A DNA stretch of 64,000 bases from UBA4582 sp038106185 (GTDB lineage Bacteria; Pseudomonadota; Gammaproteobacteria; Pseudomonadales; Azotimanducaceae): contig JAYODE010000001.1 of NCBI GenBank assembly GCA_038106185.1, positions 124,001 through 188,000 of the forward strand. Reading direction: 5' to 3'. Shown here one piece after another: positions 25,469 through 34,577 of the stretch (position 1 is the stretch's first letter; each line of letters begins with the position of its first letter). The notes below the pieces were generated by a model. It did not search any database. It was not told the DNA's origin and worked only from the letters and a program-made list of their open reading frames with translations. The position numbers and the translations under genes are program-made.

Positions 25469-26514
25469 GGCTGTGCCTCGGCAGCAGACGGCGCCATCGA
25501 TGGTGGCGCACTCTGGTAATTCTGAGATCTTTGGCCGCGTTGATACCTGTCGACCGCCTGATTATGCTCTGCCAAGGTGGCGGAGAAAAAGCTTCGACCA
25601 TCGCCCTGCGCAACAAAAAACAAATAGTCACCTGGCGTTGGATCCAGCACAGCATTGATCGAAGCCAGGCCGGGGTTACAGATAGGCGTCGGCGGCAGGC
25701 CGGCCTTGAGGTAGGTGTTGTAGGCGGTAACCTGCCGCAGATGCTGTCGAGTCAAGTCACCATCAAAGTCCGGCACACCATAGATTACCGTCGGATCTGT
25801 TTGCAAGCGCATGCCGGCTTGCAGGCGGTTGACAAATACCCTGGCGATCTTGCCTCGATCAAGACTGAAGCCGGTTTCCTTCTCAACAATCGAGGCTAAT
25901 ATCAGCGCCTCATAGGGCGACGCCAGCGTCTTGTCCTGTCGATTTCGCCAGGCCTTGCTCAGCGCATCTACCATGCGCCGATGTGCTCGGCGCAAAATAG
26001 CAATATCTGTCTCGCCTTTTACATATTGATAGGTATCTGGAAAAAATTGACCCTCAGGATCTCGAGAGGCATCGCCCAGTAGAGCCATCAAAGCCTCATC
26101 TGGCATTGATGCGAGTGACTGTTGCAGCAAAGAGTGCCTGGCCAGCTCCTCGCGCCAGTCTCTAAACCGCCAGCCTTCAGGAAACGTGATCTGATGCTGT
26201 AGCACGGGACCTTGGCGCAGTTTTAGAAGCAGAGTGATGGCGTCCATAGTGTTGACGATTTCGAACTCGCCAGCTTTCAGACTCCCTTGCGATTGGGTTA
26301 GCGACCCGTAGAGTCTGTACATCCAGGCAGGCAAATTAATAATACCCCGAGCGACCAAATCACTGGTTACGGCAGTTAAGCTCGTGCCCGGCTTCACCTC
26401 GTAAATCAAAGTTTCTCCAGGCAAGACCACGGGCTTTGTCAGTAGCAATGCGCTATATCCGGCACTCATCACTATCAGGATTACACCAAGGACGAAAATC
26501 ATCTTCAGTCGCAT
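25465..26514 (-). CDS. mltG: Endolytic murein transglycosylase MltG
   Basis: 349 aa from the ATG at 26514 (an in-frame GTG lies 6 bp upstream). One N-terminal membrane segment (about 5-26) then a LysM-like region and the YceG catalytic domain, with the catalytic Glu near residue 211 in ASIVEKETG and QTDPTVIYG, YNTYLKAGLPPTPICNPG. It cleaves nascent glycan strands at the inner membrane to terminate elongation. Sits between pabC and tmk, as in E. coli and Pseudomonas. Confidence 0.95.
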   Translation of the reverse strand: MRLKMIFVLGVILIVMSAGYSALLLTKPVVLPGETLIYEVKPGTSLTAVTSDLVARGIINLPAWMYRLYGSLTQSQGSLKAGEFEIVNTMDAITLLLKLRQGPVLQHQITFPEGWRFRDWREELARHSLLQQSLASMPDEALMALLGDASRDPEGQFFPDTYQYVKGETDIAILRRAHRRMVDALSKAWRNRQDKTLASPYEALILASIVEKETGFSLDRGKIARVFVNRLQAGMRLQTDPTVIYGVPDFDGDLTRQHLRQVTAYNTYLKAGLPPTPICNPGLASINAVLDPTPGDYLFFVAQGDGRSFFSATLAEHNQAVDRYQRGQRSQNYQSAPPSMAPSAAEAQP

Positions 26515-26520
26515 TTTCAC

Positions 26521-27339
26521 TTAGCGTCCAATTCCTGTGAGTTTGGCTACCTGATCCTGGCAGGTTCGGGTCACGGGGCCAACCTTAAATCTAGCCAGGA
26601 CCTGACCATCGGCATCGATTCGGGTCACCGGGTAGATACCAAACACACTATTGCAGACGAAGACTTCATCGGCGCTCAGGACTTCCGATAGGGTCAACTG
26701 CTTTACTTCGACTGACTGAATTTGCAGAATCAACGCCCGCATCACTCCTGAGACACCACTTTGGGACAAATCCGGGGTCATGAAATGTCCCTTATCAATG
26801 ATAAACAGATTGCTTCGAATCCCTTCAATCATATGACCTTGCATATCTTGCATCAAACCTTCCTGATAGCCGGCTGGGAGTTCGGTTGCAGCAAGTACCT
26901 GCTCCAGGCGATTCAGATGTTTGATACCCGCCAACAATGGCTGAAGAGCAAGGCGGACCTCGGAAAGATACACCGCACACCCAACCAGCATGGTCTGCCG
27001 GTCAGCTGCATAGAGACTTAAGTCGAGGTAGCGGTTAGTCTGGCGGGTATTCGGCCGATAGCCACGTCCCATTGACGCGCGCGTGATGATAATTTTCAAC
27101 ACCTGATCGCCGGTACCTGCTGTTTTACAAAGCGCCAGGGCCTCCTCTCGAAGCAGACCTTGCTCCAAATCGAGACCGAGGCGCTCGCAACCACGATGCA
27201 GCCGCGCCAGGTGCGAGTCCAGTAACGTTGGACTACCATCAATCACGCGAAGGGTTTCGAACAGGCCGTCACCGTAAGCGAGACCACGATCAGCCATGCT
27301 GATGTGGTCTTCGAGCACACCATTGATCAGAGAATACAC
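26521..27339 (-). CDS. pabC: Aminodeoxychorismate lyase (PabC)
   Basis: PLP fold-type IV enzyme that makes 4-aminobenzoate and pyruvate for folate. I take the GTG at 27339 (272 aa, starting VYSLINGVLED); E. coli PabC (269 aa) begins MFLINGHKQE, so alignment supports it. Upstream in-frame codons to 27420 lie inside fabF. No clear Shine-Dalgarno, consistent with coupling to fabF, which stops 10 bp upstream. DRGLAYGDGLFETLRV and the PLP lysine in IKHLNRLEQV are visible. Confidence 0.92.
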   Translation of the reverse strand: MYSLINGVLEDHISMADRGLAYGDGLFETLRVIDGSPTLLDSHLARLHRGCERLGLDLEQGLLREEALALCKTAGTGDQVLKIIITRASMGRGYRPNTRQTNRYLDLSLYAADRQTMLVGCAVYLSEVRLALQPLLAGIKHLNRLEQVLAATELPAGYQEGLMQDMQGHMIEGIRSNLFIIDKGHFMTPDLSQSGVSGVMRALILQIQSVEVKQLTLSEVLSADEVFVCNSVFGIYPVTRIDADGQVLARFKVGPVTRTCQDQVAKLTGIGR

Positions 27340-27349
27340 TCGCGGTGCA

Positions 27350-28591
27350 CTAATGCAGTTTCTTAAAGATGAGGGTACCGTTGGTACCACCGAAACCGAA
27401 CGAGTTTGACAAGGCCACATCTATTTGCATATTTCGAGCTACATGGGGCACATAGTCCAGATCACAGCCTTCACCCGGATTGTCGAGGTTGATGGTCGGC
27501 GGCGCTATCTGATGCTTAATCGCCAAAGCAGAAATCACGGCTTCCACGGCGCCAGCGGCTCCCAGTAAATGTCCGATCATGGACTTGGTCGAACTCACGA
27601 CGACCTTGTTCTTGTGCCCCTGAGTTACAGTCTTTATCGCCATTGTCTCGGCAATATCGCCTAATGGCGTTGATGTTCCGTGGGCATTGATGTAATCAAT
27701 ATCAGTACCGTTGAGCCCCGCATCACGTAAAGCATTCTGCATCGACATGGCAGCGCCTGCGCCATTTTCAGAGGGTGAGGTCATGTGGCTGGCATCCGCA
27801 CTCATGCCAAATCCAACGACTTCGCAGTAGATTTGCGCACCGCGCGCTTTAGCATGTTCGTACTCTTCAAGAACCAGCACGCCAGCACCGTCACTGAGTA
27901 CAAAGCCATCTCGATCTTTGTCCCAGGGTCGACTCGCCGTTGTCGGGTCCTCATTACGGGTCGATAGCGCCTTCATCGCGGCAAAACCGGCCATTGTCGT
28001 CTGCGAGGTAGATTTTTCTGCACCACCTGCAAGCATGACATCTGCATCTCCCGCCGCAATCATTCGCGCAGCGAACCCTATATTGTGGGTACCCGTCGTG
28101 CAGGCTGTGGTAATCGCAATGTTGGGGCCCTGCAGACCATAGAGGATCGACAGGTGACCCGCGACCATATTGATGATGCAGGAAGGCACAAAAAAGGGCG
28201 TGACCTTTGTCGGCCCGCGTTGAGTTACGATATCGTGGCATGCTTCTATGGTCACGATACCGCCAATACCAGAACCTACAGCAACCCCGATGCGATGCCG
28301 ATTTTGATCTGTGACTTCAAGGCCTGCATCCCGCATCGCTTGAATACCAGCCACTAGTCCAAATTGAATAAATCCATCCATTCGGCGCGCATCTTTCTTT
28401 GGAATATACTCATCCATGTCGAAATCGGGCACAGCACCGCCAAACCGAACAGGAAAATTCGTGGCATCAAAGGCGTCAATTAAACCGATACCACTTTTGC
28501 TCGCCACCAATCCCGCCCAGGATACATCCATGGATGCACCCAAAGGTGTTAGCATTCCCATACCTGTGATTACAACTCTACGATTGTTCAA
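27350..28591 (-). CDS. fabF: 3-oxoacyl-ACP synthase II (FabF)
   Basis: Elongating condensing enzyme (C16:1 to C18:1). I choose a TTG start at 28591: GAGGAG sits 6 bp upstream and the protein then begins M-NNRRVVITGMG and has 413 aa, exactly the E. coli length; ATG/GTG codons at 28609/28612 are alternatives but would bury that ribosome site. Active residues: Cys164 in TTACTTGTHN, His in NAHGTSTPLGD, Lys/His in STKSMIGHLLGAAG. Directly followed by pabC. Confidence 0.95.
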   Translation of the reverse strand: MNNRRVVITGMGMLTPLGASMDVSWAGLVASKSGIGLIDAFDATNFPVRFGGAVPDFDMDEYIPKKDARRMDGFIQFGLVAGIQAMRDAGLEVTDQNRHRIGVAVGSGIGGIVTIEACHDIVTQRGPTKVTPFFVPSCIINMVAGHLSILYGLQGPNIAITTACTTGTHNIGFAARMIAAGDADVMLAGGAEKSTSQTTMAGFAAMKALSTRNEDPTTASRPWDKDRDGFVLSDGAGVLVLEEYEHAKARGAQIYCEVVGFGMSADASHMTSPSENGAGAAMSMQNALRDAGLNGTDIDYINAHGTSTPLGDIAETMAIKTVTQGHKNKVVVSSTKSMIGHLLGAAGAVEAVISALAIKHQIAPPTINLDNPGEGCDLDYVPHVARNMQIDVALSNSFGFGGTNGTLIFKKLH

Positions 28592-28692
28592 GTTCGTCTC
28601 CTCGGCCATCACAAGGCGGTCAGTCGCTTAAACTGGCCAGCCGCTCGGCGCTTGAGTCATTCCAGTGACAGGGATGGCTTCCCGTCAAAAAC

Positions 28693-28730
28693 ACAAAAGC
28701 CGCATTCACAAATGTAAATGCGGCTTTTGT
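28693..28730 (-). terminator. Rho-independent terminator after acpP
   Basis: A perfect 14-bp stem (ACAAAAGCCGCATT at 28693-28706 and its complement at 28717-28730) with a 10-nt loop, followed on the minus strand by a T-rich run (TTTTGTGTTTTT). It lies 16 bp after the acpP stop and before fabF, so it would attenuate read-through and make acpP transcript the most abundant, as in other bacteria. Confidence 0.88.
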
Positions 28731-28746
28731 ATTGGAATACAACAGA

Positions 28747-28980
28747 CTAGGCGTGGGCTTTAATGTAATTGATCGCTTCTTTAACAGTCGTGATCTTCTC
28801 AGCTTCATCGTCAGGAATTTCGGTCTCAAATTCTTCTTCAAGAGCCATGACGAGTTCCACAGTATCCAGAGAGTCGGCGCCAAGGTCCTCAACAAAAGAA
28901 GCGTCTAAGGTCACTTCTTCCTCTTTTACACCCAATTGCTCGCAGACCAGTTTACTCACTCGTTCTTCGATTGTGCTCAT
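28747..28980 (-). CDS. acpP: Acyl carrier protein
   Basis: 77 aa acidic four-helix protein. Ser37 in GADSLDTVELVMALEEEF is the 4'-phosphopantetheine attachment site. Carries acyl chains for all fatty acid and lipid A steps in this window. TAGGAG upstream of the ATG. Followed by a strong terminator before fabF. Confidence 0.98.
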   Translation of the reverse strand: MSTIEERVSKLVCEQLGVKEEEVTLDASFVEDLGADSLDTVELVMALEEEFETEIPDDEAEKITTVKEAINYIKAHA

Positions 28981-29253
28981 GCTATCAAGTACTCCTACGC
29001 GTTGCAGACAAGCTGCGCTAGTTTAATGAAATGCCCGTCGATCTATCAAGCCTTTTGTCGGTTTGATCTTTCTCTGGCACTTTTAATCTTTAGTCTTCGG
29101 TTCAGATGCCTGGGGCAGTTACCGTATTTCTCTTTCTTTTTCTATGTTTTTTTCTATGTCTTTTTCTACTTCTATTTCTCTTTCTCTTTCTACTTCTTCT
29201 ACTACAAATGATTCAAGAGCCTCAGCAGTTTGTCTTGAACTCTGCCGTGAACC
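28981..29253. repeat. acpP/fabG intergenic with 85-nt pyrimidine tract
   Basis: From about 29125 to 29206 the plus strand is almost pure T/C, built from drifting units such as TTTCTATGT and TTTCTCTTTC; on the transcribed strand this makes an A/G-rich leader upstream of acpP. Possible low-complexity slippage tract. No gene. Confidence 0.8.
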
Positions 29254-29988
29254 TTAATTCATGTACATTCCACCGTTTATATGCAGGGTTGAACCTGTGA
29301 TGTAACCGGCATTCTCGCTCGCCAGGAAAGCGACTAGTGCAGCGACCTCACGGGGCTCACCGAGACGCCCGGCTGGCACTTGGGCGAGCAGCCCTCGGGT
29401 TTGATCCTCAGTCAGTGCGTCGGTCATATCTGTTTTGATAAACCCGGGCGCGACACAATTGACAGTGATCCCTCGAGAACCTAATTCACTCGCGAGTGCT
29501 CGACTATAGCCTTCTACTCCGGCTTTGGCCGCGGCATAATTGCTTTGTCCACCGTTACCGATACTCGCCACAACGGAGGTAATGTTAATAATCCTGCCCC
29601 AGCGGGCCTTTGTCATGGCTCGCATAGCAGCCTTACTGACTCGGTAAATTGAGTTCAAATTGGTGTTTATCACCTGATCCCACTCGTCTTCTTTCATTCT
29701 CAGAGCGAGGTTATCTCGCGTAATTCCCGCGTTATTGACCAGGATTAAAGGGGCCTCATGGGCACCTTTGATAGCAGCAAAAAACTGATCCACTGCCTCG
29801 TCATCACTGACATCCAGAACATATCCAGCGCCCAGTGCGCCAAGCCTTTCGGTGATGTGATCGACCCCCGACTGCCCAGTCGCCGTGCCTATGACAAACG
29901 CACCCGCCTCCGCCAGCTGATCGGCAATCGCTGCCCCGATACCTCGACTGGCGCCTGTAACAATCGCTACCTTGCCAGCGAGACTCAT
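29254..29988 (-). CDS. fabG: 3-oxoacyl-ACP reductase (FabG)
   Basis: 244 aa NADPH-dependent SDR reducing 3-ketoacyl-ACP. TGASRGIG cofactor loop (11-18), NNAG, and the Ser138-Tyr151-Lys155 triad in NITSVVASIGNGGQSNYAAAK. The ATG overlaps the fabD stop by ATGA. Confidence 0.98.
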   Translation of the reverse strand: MSLAGKVAIVTGASRGIGAAIADQLAEAGAFVIGTATGQSGVDHITERLGALGAGYVLDVSDDEAVDQFFAAIKGAHEAPLILVNNAGITRDNLALRMKEDEWDQVINTNLNSIYRVSKAAMRAMTKARWGRIINITSVVASIGNGGQSNYAAAKAGVEGYSRALASELGSRGITVNCVAPGFIKTDMTDALTEDQTRGLLAQVPAGRLGEPREVAALVAFLASENAGYITGSTLHINGGMYMN

Positions 29989-30935
29989 TGGCTTAACGCC
30001 TCGAGAGTTTCCGCCAGGGACGCCAAAGAATGAATGCTCATAGATTCGAGCGACTTGTCTATTCGTTTGTTCAAGCCTGTCAACACCTTACCGGGACCAC
30101 ACTCTACGACTCTGTCAACGCCTGAGGTCGCCATTCGCTGAATAGTTTCTGTCCAACGAACGGCACTATACATTTGTTGCACCAAATTTTCCCGTATCTT
30201 GTCTGGATCACGGCAAAAATCTGCATTAACGTTCTGAATGATGTCGATGGTCGGTGCGCGAAACTCAACTGCCGCCAATTCAGCGGCCATTCTCTCTGCC
30301 GCCGGCCGCATGAGGACGCTGTGGAACGGTGCGCTTACAGACAACGCCATGGCACGCTTGGCACCCGCCGCCTTACAGGCCTCGATTGCACGCGCCAGAC
30401 CTTCATTTTTACCCGCGATAACCACCTGACCTGGGGCATTGTAATTAGCTGCCTGAACGACGGTGTCTGGACCGCCAGCTTGGCTGATTTCGATACAGAT
30501 GGCGCTAACACGTGCATCGTCAAGACCAAGAACCGCTGCCATGCCGCCCTCGCCCAAGGGTACCGATGATTGCATAAACTGGCCACGCATCTGAACCAAT
30601 TTCACAGCGGCATCGAAATCGATGACCTCGGCCGCCACCAACGCAGAATATTCCCCTAAACTGTGACCGGCAAGCACATGGGGCAACAGCACTCCATCCT
30701 CTCGCGCTAAACGCCAGAGGGCTATACTGGCGGTGAGCAACGCGGGCTGAGTAAATTCCGTTTGATTTAGCTGCTCTTCGGGACCCGTCTGGACCAATTG
30801 CCACAGATCATAGCCAAGCACCTCGGAGGCCTTCGCGAAAGTCTCTAACACACTTGAGCGTGTGACTGCTGCCTCACCAAGCATCCCCAATTCTTGTGAG
30901 CCTTGGCCCGGAAAGACAAATGCTATTTTTTTCAT
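29985..30935 (-). CDS. fabD: Malonyl-CoA-ACP transacylase (FabD)
   Basis: 316 aa, loads malonyl groups onto ACP. GQGSQ near residue 11, nucleophile Ser92 in GHSLGEYSAL, catalytic His205 in SAPFHSVLM. An AGGAGG-like site lies about 10 bp before the ATG. In relatives plsX (and often fabH) precede it; here there are 328 non-coding bases back to rpmF. Confidence 0.97.
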   Translation of the reverse strand: MKKIAFVFPGQGSQELGMLGEAAVTRSSVLETFAKASEVLGYDLWQLVQTGPEEQLNQTEFTQPALLTASIALWRLAREDGVLLPHVLAGHSLGEYSALVAAEVIDFDAAVKLVQMRGQFMQSSVPLGEGGMAAVLGLDDARVSAICIEISQAGGPDTVVQAANYNAPGQVVIAGKNEGLARAIEACKAAGAKRAMALSVSAPFHSVLMRPAAERMAAELAAVEFRAPTIDIIQNVNADFCRDPDKIRENLVQQMYSAVRWTETIQRMATSGVDRVVECGPGKVLTGLNKRIDKSLESMSIHSLASLAETLEALSQ

Positions 30936-31263
30936 TATGTCGCGCCTCCTGCTTCACTCTGCCGATGACACAGCAAAACACCCCGCCTCCTGTAAGGGCG
31001 CGGAGTAACTCTCGCTTCGTCCTGTGAAATCAGACATTGAACCTTTTTGTCTAAAGCCCCCGGCTCTTTAAATCTTCCTGGCAAGTACTGGATTAATGCC
31101 TGGAAGCAAGTTACTGAAGCTTTGTTCACTAAGCTATAGTTCAATAAGCTATAGACAGGGCTTAGAGTCAATCGCGCCACACCAAAGGTCCAATGAGATA
31201 TTCAGTGACTGAGGACTGGACAGGTTTAACAAAACCCTTCAAAAGCCCTCAAACCCATTGTTC
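30936..31263. other. rpmF/fabD spacer where plsX-fabH normally lie
   Basis: 328 bp with no gene and no recognisable piece of PlsX or FabH in any frame. It contains a short direct repeat AAGCTATAG (about 31130-31155). Probably holds the fabD promoter. Confidence 0.6.
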
Positions 31264-31443
31264 TCAGTCTTCTGCGGTATGAACAACCTTTTTACCGCGG
31301 TAAAAACCATCAGCACTAACGTGGTGGCGACGATGGGTCTCACCTGAGGTCGAATCTTCAGATAACGTCGGTCCCATCAGCGCATCGTGGGATCGGCGCT
31401 GACCTCGCCTGGAGCGGGTCACCTTACTCTTTTGAACAGCCAT
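31264..31443 (-). CDS. rpmF: 50S ribosomal protein L32
   Basis: 59 aa (too short for many gene finders): begins MAVQKSKVTRSRRGQRRSHD, contains GETHRRHHVSADGFYRGKKV and ends VVHTAED. Basic, with the conserved L32 N-terminus; the zinc cysteines found in some L32 versions are absent, as in E. coli. ATG at 31443 preceded by AAGGAG; 46 bp downstream of yceD, the conserved yceD-rpmF operon. Confidence 0.96.
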   Translation of the reverse strand: MAVQKSKVTRSRRGQRRSHDALMGPTLSEDSTSGETHRRHHVSADGFYRGKKVVHTAED

Positions 31444-31489
31444 TTCTAGCTCCTTGTTAACTCGTTTTTGTCACTTTTTGAACGTTCGC

Positions 31490-32119
31490 TCAGTGTTTTT
31501 TGAACAAACCTTCCGTTAAATCAGCAAGGCCGGCAAAAGGCCTATAAGTTTCTTTTGTTGGACTTTCCGCTTGTCTCTGGCCTTGGTCTAGATGGGCTTG
31601 GTCTAGATGGTCTGGGCCTAGATGGTCTTGGTCTAGATCCATCGCCGCTCGCGAGGCCAGTAACATGGATACCCCATCAGCGGGACACTCCCCTTCTGCA
31701 TGCCGACTTACCATCGGCAGGCTTAAAATCAAATCGTCTTCCAGAAGGTCTGCCAGTAGCAGCTGATCTTCCGAGCAGATTAAGCCATCATCCTCTTCGT
31801 CCAACGCCTCCAGCTCCGCCTCTGAGTTGACAATCATCAAGCGAACCTCACCAACAAGTCCCAAGGTGACAGGCTCCATACAACTCTGGCAGATCATTGC
31901 AGCACTGAAGTCGAAGTGTCCGATAATCCGTGTTCTGCGCTTGTGACCGGGCCTAAATTCCAGTTTTACTTGAACGTCTCCCGCGTCATTTTCAAGTAAC
32001 TCGATTAATCGTTCGAATCTTGCTAACGGAATGGTACCCTCCAACTTGGCATTATCGCTCGCGAGTCGGCGATGATGGATTCGAATTGGTAGGGGGCCTT
32101 TGAACATATGGGGGCGCAT
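31490..32119 (-). CDS. yceD: YceD family 23S rRNA accumulation protein (DUF177)
   Basis: 209 aa from the ATG at 32119 (a TTG at 32146 is in frame upstream). N-terminal PLPIRIHHRRLA, central CQSCMEPV cysteine pair, acidic AELEALDEEDDGL and the LPMVSRHAEGEC block are typical. YceD is needed for normal 23S rRNA levels in E. coli; mechanism unclear. Before the conserved tail PFAGLADL is an insertion of near-identical pentapeptides (LDQDH-LGPDH-LDQAH-LDQGQ) encoded by a 15-bp tandem repeat. Operon with rpmF. Confidence 0.92.
   Translation of the reverse strand: MRPHMFKGPLPIRIHHRRLASDNAKLEGTIPLARFERLIELLENDAGDVQVKLEFRPGHKRRTRIIGHFDFSAAMICQSCMEPVTLGLVGEVRLMIVNSEAELEALDEEDDGLICSEDQLLLADLLEDDLILSLPMVSRHAEGECPADGVSMLLASRAAMDLDQDHLGPDHLDQAHLDQGQRQAESPTKETYRPFAGLADLTEGLFKKH
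31579..31638. repeat. 15-bp coding repeat in yceD, 4 copies
   Basis: Units at 31579, 31594, 31609 and 31624 of the form GG(C/T)CTTGGTCTAGAT. In frame with yceD, encoding five residues each, so copy-number change would not shift the frame. Confidence 0.93.
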
Positions 32120-32173
32120 ATTAGGCGCGGAACTCCGGGCTGTCAAAAGAAAATTGCAGAAATTCAGTAACCT

Positions 32174-32779
32174 ATGAGCATTTCACCGCCTTCCTTACTA
32201 CTTGCTTCAACCTCGCGATACCGACGTGAGATGCTCGCCAAGCTCGCCTTGCCATTTACCCAGGTGGATCCCGATTTTGCCGAAATTCCGGCCCCGGGGG
32301 AAGCACCGATCGCCATGGCTGAGCGCTTTGCGGCTGGCAAGGCGTTGGCGGTAGCCAATGATCCGCGTTATCGCTCACCGAGCTACCTTGTGATAGGGTC
32401 AGATCAGGTCGTCGTGGTCAACGATCAGATTCTGGGCAAGCCCGGCAACCGCCAACGGGCACACGCGCAGCTGAGACTCTGCAGTGATCAATGGGTAACC
32501 TTTACTAGCGCTTTTTGCCTTGCAAGCGCCGGTAAAATACTGCTGGTAGAACATGAAGACTATGCGGTGCAATTTCGCGCCCTCACCGACGCAGAAATAG
32601 CGCGCTATCTCACGTTGGAACAACCCTATGACTGTGCCGGCAGCATAAAGGCAGAAGGTCTCGGCATAGCTCTGATGGCAAGCACTCGCGGGCAGGATAT
32701 CAATACGCTCTATGGACTACCTTTAATGCGCCTCGCACAGAGACTTCGAGAGCGCGGGATAGACCCGCTTGTGGACTAA
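32174..32779 (+). CDS. yceF: Maf-like nucleotide pyrophosphatase (YceF type)
   Basis: 201 aa. LLLASTSRYRREMLAKLALPF at the N-terminus matches YceF, which hydrolyses 7-methyl-GTP and related non-canonical nucleotides as a house-cleaning enzyme. VIGSDQVV and QPYDCAGSIKAEGLGIAL are the Maf motifs. Divergent from yceD with 54 bp between starts, the same yceF/yceD-rpmF arrangement as E. coli. Confidence 0.94.
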   Translation: MSISPPSLLLASTSRYRREMLAKLALPFTQVDPDFAEIPAPGEAPIAMAERFAAGKALAVANDPRYRSPSYLVIGSDQVVVVNDQILGKPGNRQRAHAQLRLCSDQWVTFTSAFCLASAGKILLVEHEDYAVQFRALTDAEIARYLTLEQPYDCAGSIKAEGLGIALMASTRGQDINTLYGLPLMRLAQRLRERGIDPLVD

Positions 32780-32850
32780 ACCCCTTGAACTGCCCTCGCG
32801 CCATCTGGCAGCGAAGCCAGCATTGCCGCTTGCTTTCCTGCTTGTTTTGC

Positions 32851-33807
32851 CTACTGGATGGAATCGATCAAATTCAACATGGCTTCATCAGGCTCGGCCC
32901 GCACACGGATCGCTTTTTCACCTTTGTCAAAACCCGGGATCTGCAACTCGGCCGCATGCAACATCAGCCGATCATAGCCATGGAGCATCTTCAACTGACT
33001 GTCGAGCAGCTCGTTGCCATATTTATCATCGCCAACCACGGGGTGTTTCAGGTGGCGACAGTGGACTCTAATCTGATGCGTGCGCCCGGTAATGGGCCTG
33101 ACAGCCAACAGACTATAGCTCTCATTCTGCCGAATAACGTCAACCTCAGTCAGCGACGGCTTGCCATCAGCCGCGACGATGCAAACGCCAGACCCATCTT
33201 TTAAGGTGTCCTTTCGAATCGGCAAGTCCACATGCTGTCGACGTTTCGACCAGCGACCATGCACGACCGCTATATAGTGTTTTTCAAAACTCGTATTCTC
33301 ACCTTCTGACTTGCTTCGCAGCAGGGCTTGGAGACGCCGCAGATGACTGCGTTTTTTAGCGATCATCAGACAACCTGAGGTGCCTCGATCCAACCGATGT
33401 ACTAACTCGAGTGATCGCTCCTGGGGTCGCAACTGGCGCAGACCTTCAATCACACCGCTGGTAATACCGCTCCCGCCGTGCACGGCAAGGCCTGCAGGCT
33501 TGTTAACAATCAACATTCTATCATCTTCATATATTATTGAATTTGATAATATTTTTATTATTTTATCAGGCATTCTTAGAGGTGCGTCAGGATCGGCCAT
33601 GCGCACTGGCGGAATCCGCAACCGGTCGCCGTCTTTGACTCTGGTCTCGGCCTTAACTCGACCACCATTCAGCCGCACCTCACCTTTTCGAACGATACGA
33701 TAGATTCTCGACTTGGGCACACCCTTTAACAGGCGTACCAGGACGTTATCGACCCGTTGCCCCTCAGAATCCGAATCGATCACTACTATCTGGACTGAAT
33801 CACTCAT
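32851..33807 (-). CDS. rluC: 23S rRNA pseudouridine synthase RluC
   Basis: 318 aa from the ATG at 33807 (a TTG 15 bp upstream is less likely). N-terminal S4 RNA-binding domain (about 15-75) and RluA-type catalytic domain with the Asp in HRLDRGTSGCLMIAK; GRTHQIRVH is the second signature. Modifies U955, U2504 and U2580 in E. coli 23S rRNA. The divergent rluC/rne pair is conserved in gammaproteobacteria and supports the name over RluD. Confidence 0.94.
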   Translation of the reverse strand: MSDSVQIVVIDSDSEGQRVDNVLVRLLKGVPKSRIYRIVRKGEVRLNGGRVKAETRVKDGDRLRIPPVRMADPDAPLRMPDKIIKILSNSIIYEDDRMLIVNKPAGLAVHGGSGITSGVIEGLRQLRPQERSLELVHRLDRGTSGCLMIAKKRSHLRRLQALLRSKSEGENTSFEKHYIAVVHGRWSKRRQHVDLPIRKDTLKDGSGVCIVAADGKPSLTEVDVIRQNESYSLLAVRPITGRTHQIRVHCRHLKHPVVGDDKYGNELLDSQLKMLHGYDRLMLHAAELQIPGFDKGEKAIRVRAEPDEAMLNLIDSIQ

Positions 33808-34577
33808 GCACAATATTCTCAATAGACTGCAACTAAAAAATTATAACGCTTTGACGCACATGGATTTATTGCTATGATTGCGCTCGGTCACGTCTGCACT
33901 CCCTTATCAAGCAGACGCCTGTCCTTCTGTGATCGTGATCACGTTCCTGTGATCAGGTGCTTTAGATTACGTTAGTGTGACCTGAGCTTAGCGTCAATCC
34001 GTCGAACTGTTGAAACTGTTTCAAGCAACAGATCATTTGGAACCTCAGGAATGATCCTGGCCGCTTGTCGATTCTGTTGAATCGCTCGTGCTGGCCCAAA
34101 GTGATCCACAAGGGCAAACCCAGGGTTAATTTAATTGAGAATTTCTCACAGTTGAATTTATACATTTTCAGCACCGGAGATCCGGTTCCGAATTGCAGTC
34201 TTCGTCACCTTGGCAGGATTTGGTCCTACTCAAGGTCTCTTACGACTCTCTGAGAGGATAAAGGATTTCACAGCTGAAACAATACTAACCGCGTAAACTA
34301 CATCGCGAACCAAATTCATCAAATCAGTTTATTGCTGCTTTATTGCTACTAATAGAGGACTTCGACTACCCGTCAAACACACGTAATGACTCGTGGTTAA
34401 TATCAACTAGTCACCCCTGAAACCAGCGGGGATATTAACATGAACGGAAGTATAAGAACGTCGACAATAAACAACTATGGAGACCTGATTTAATCTTTAA
34501 ACAACGGTACTTACCAAGATAGATTTGACGATTTGCCGGTTTGTGGCGCAAGAACGCCTCGAATAAGTGATATCGTA
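33808..34577. other. rluC/rne divergent region and long rne leader
   Basis: 770 bp without a gene. E. coli rne has a long structured 5' UTR through which RNase E controls its own level; the same design is suggested here. A TGTGA-N6-TCACG palindrome (33928-33943) resembles a CRP site but is downstream of the promoter. A CCCC/GGGG hairpin lies at about 34413-34432. Confidence 0.55.
33851..33878 (+). promoter_or_regulatory. Sigma-70-like promoter for rne
   Basis: TTGACG (33851-33856), 16-bp spacer, TATGAT (33873-33878): five of six matches in each box. Start would be near 33885, giving rne a leader of about 690 nt. On the other strand a TATAAT (33845-33840) could serve rluC. Confidence 0.6.

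Noticed and set aside
33928..33943. CRP-binding site upstream of rne
   Set aside because: TGTGA-N6-TCACG is a fair match, but it lies downstream of the best promoter and without a known crp context I do not claim it.
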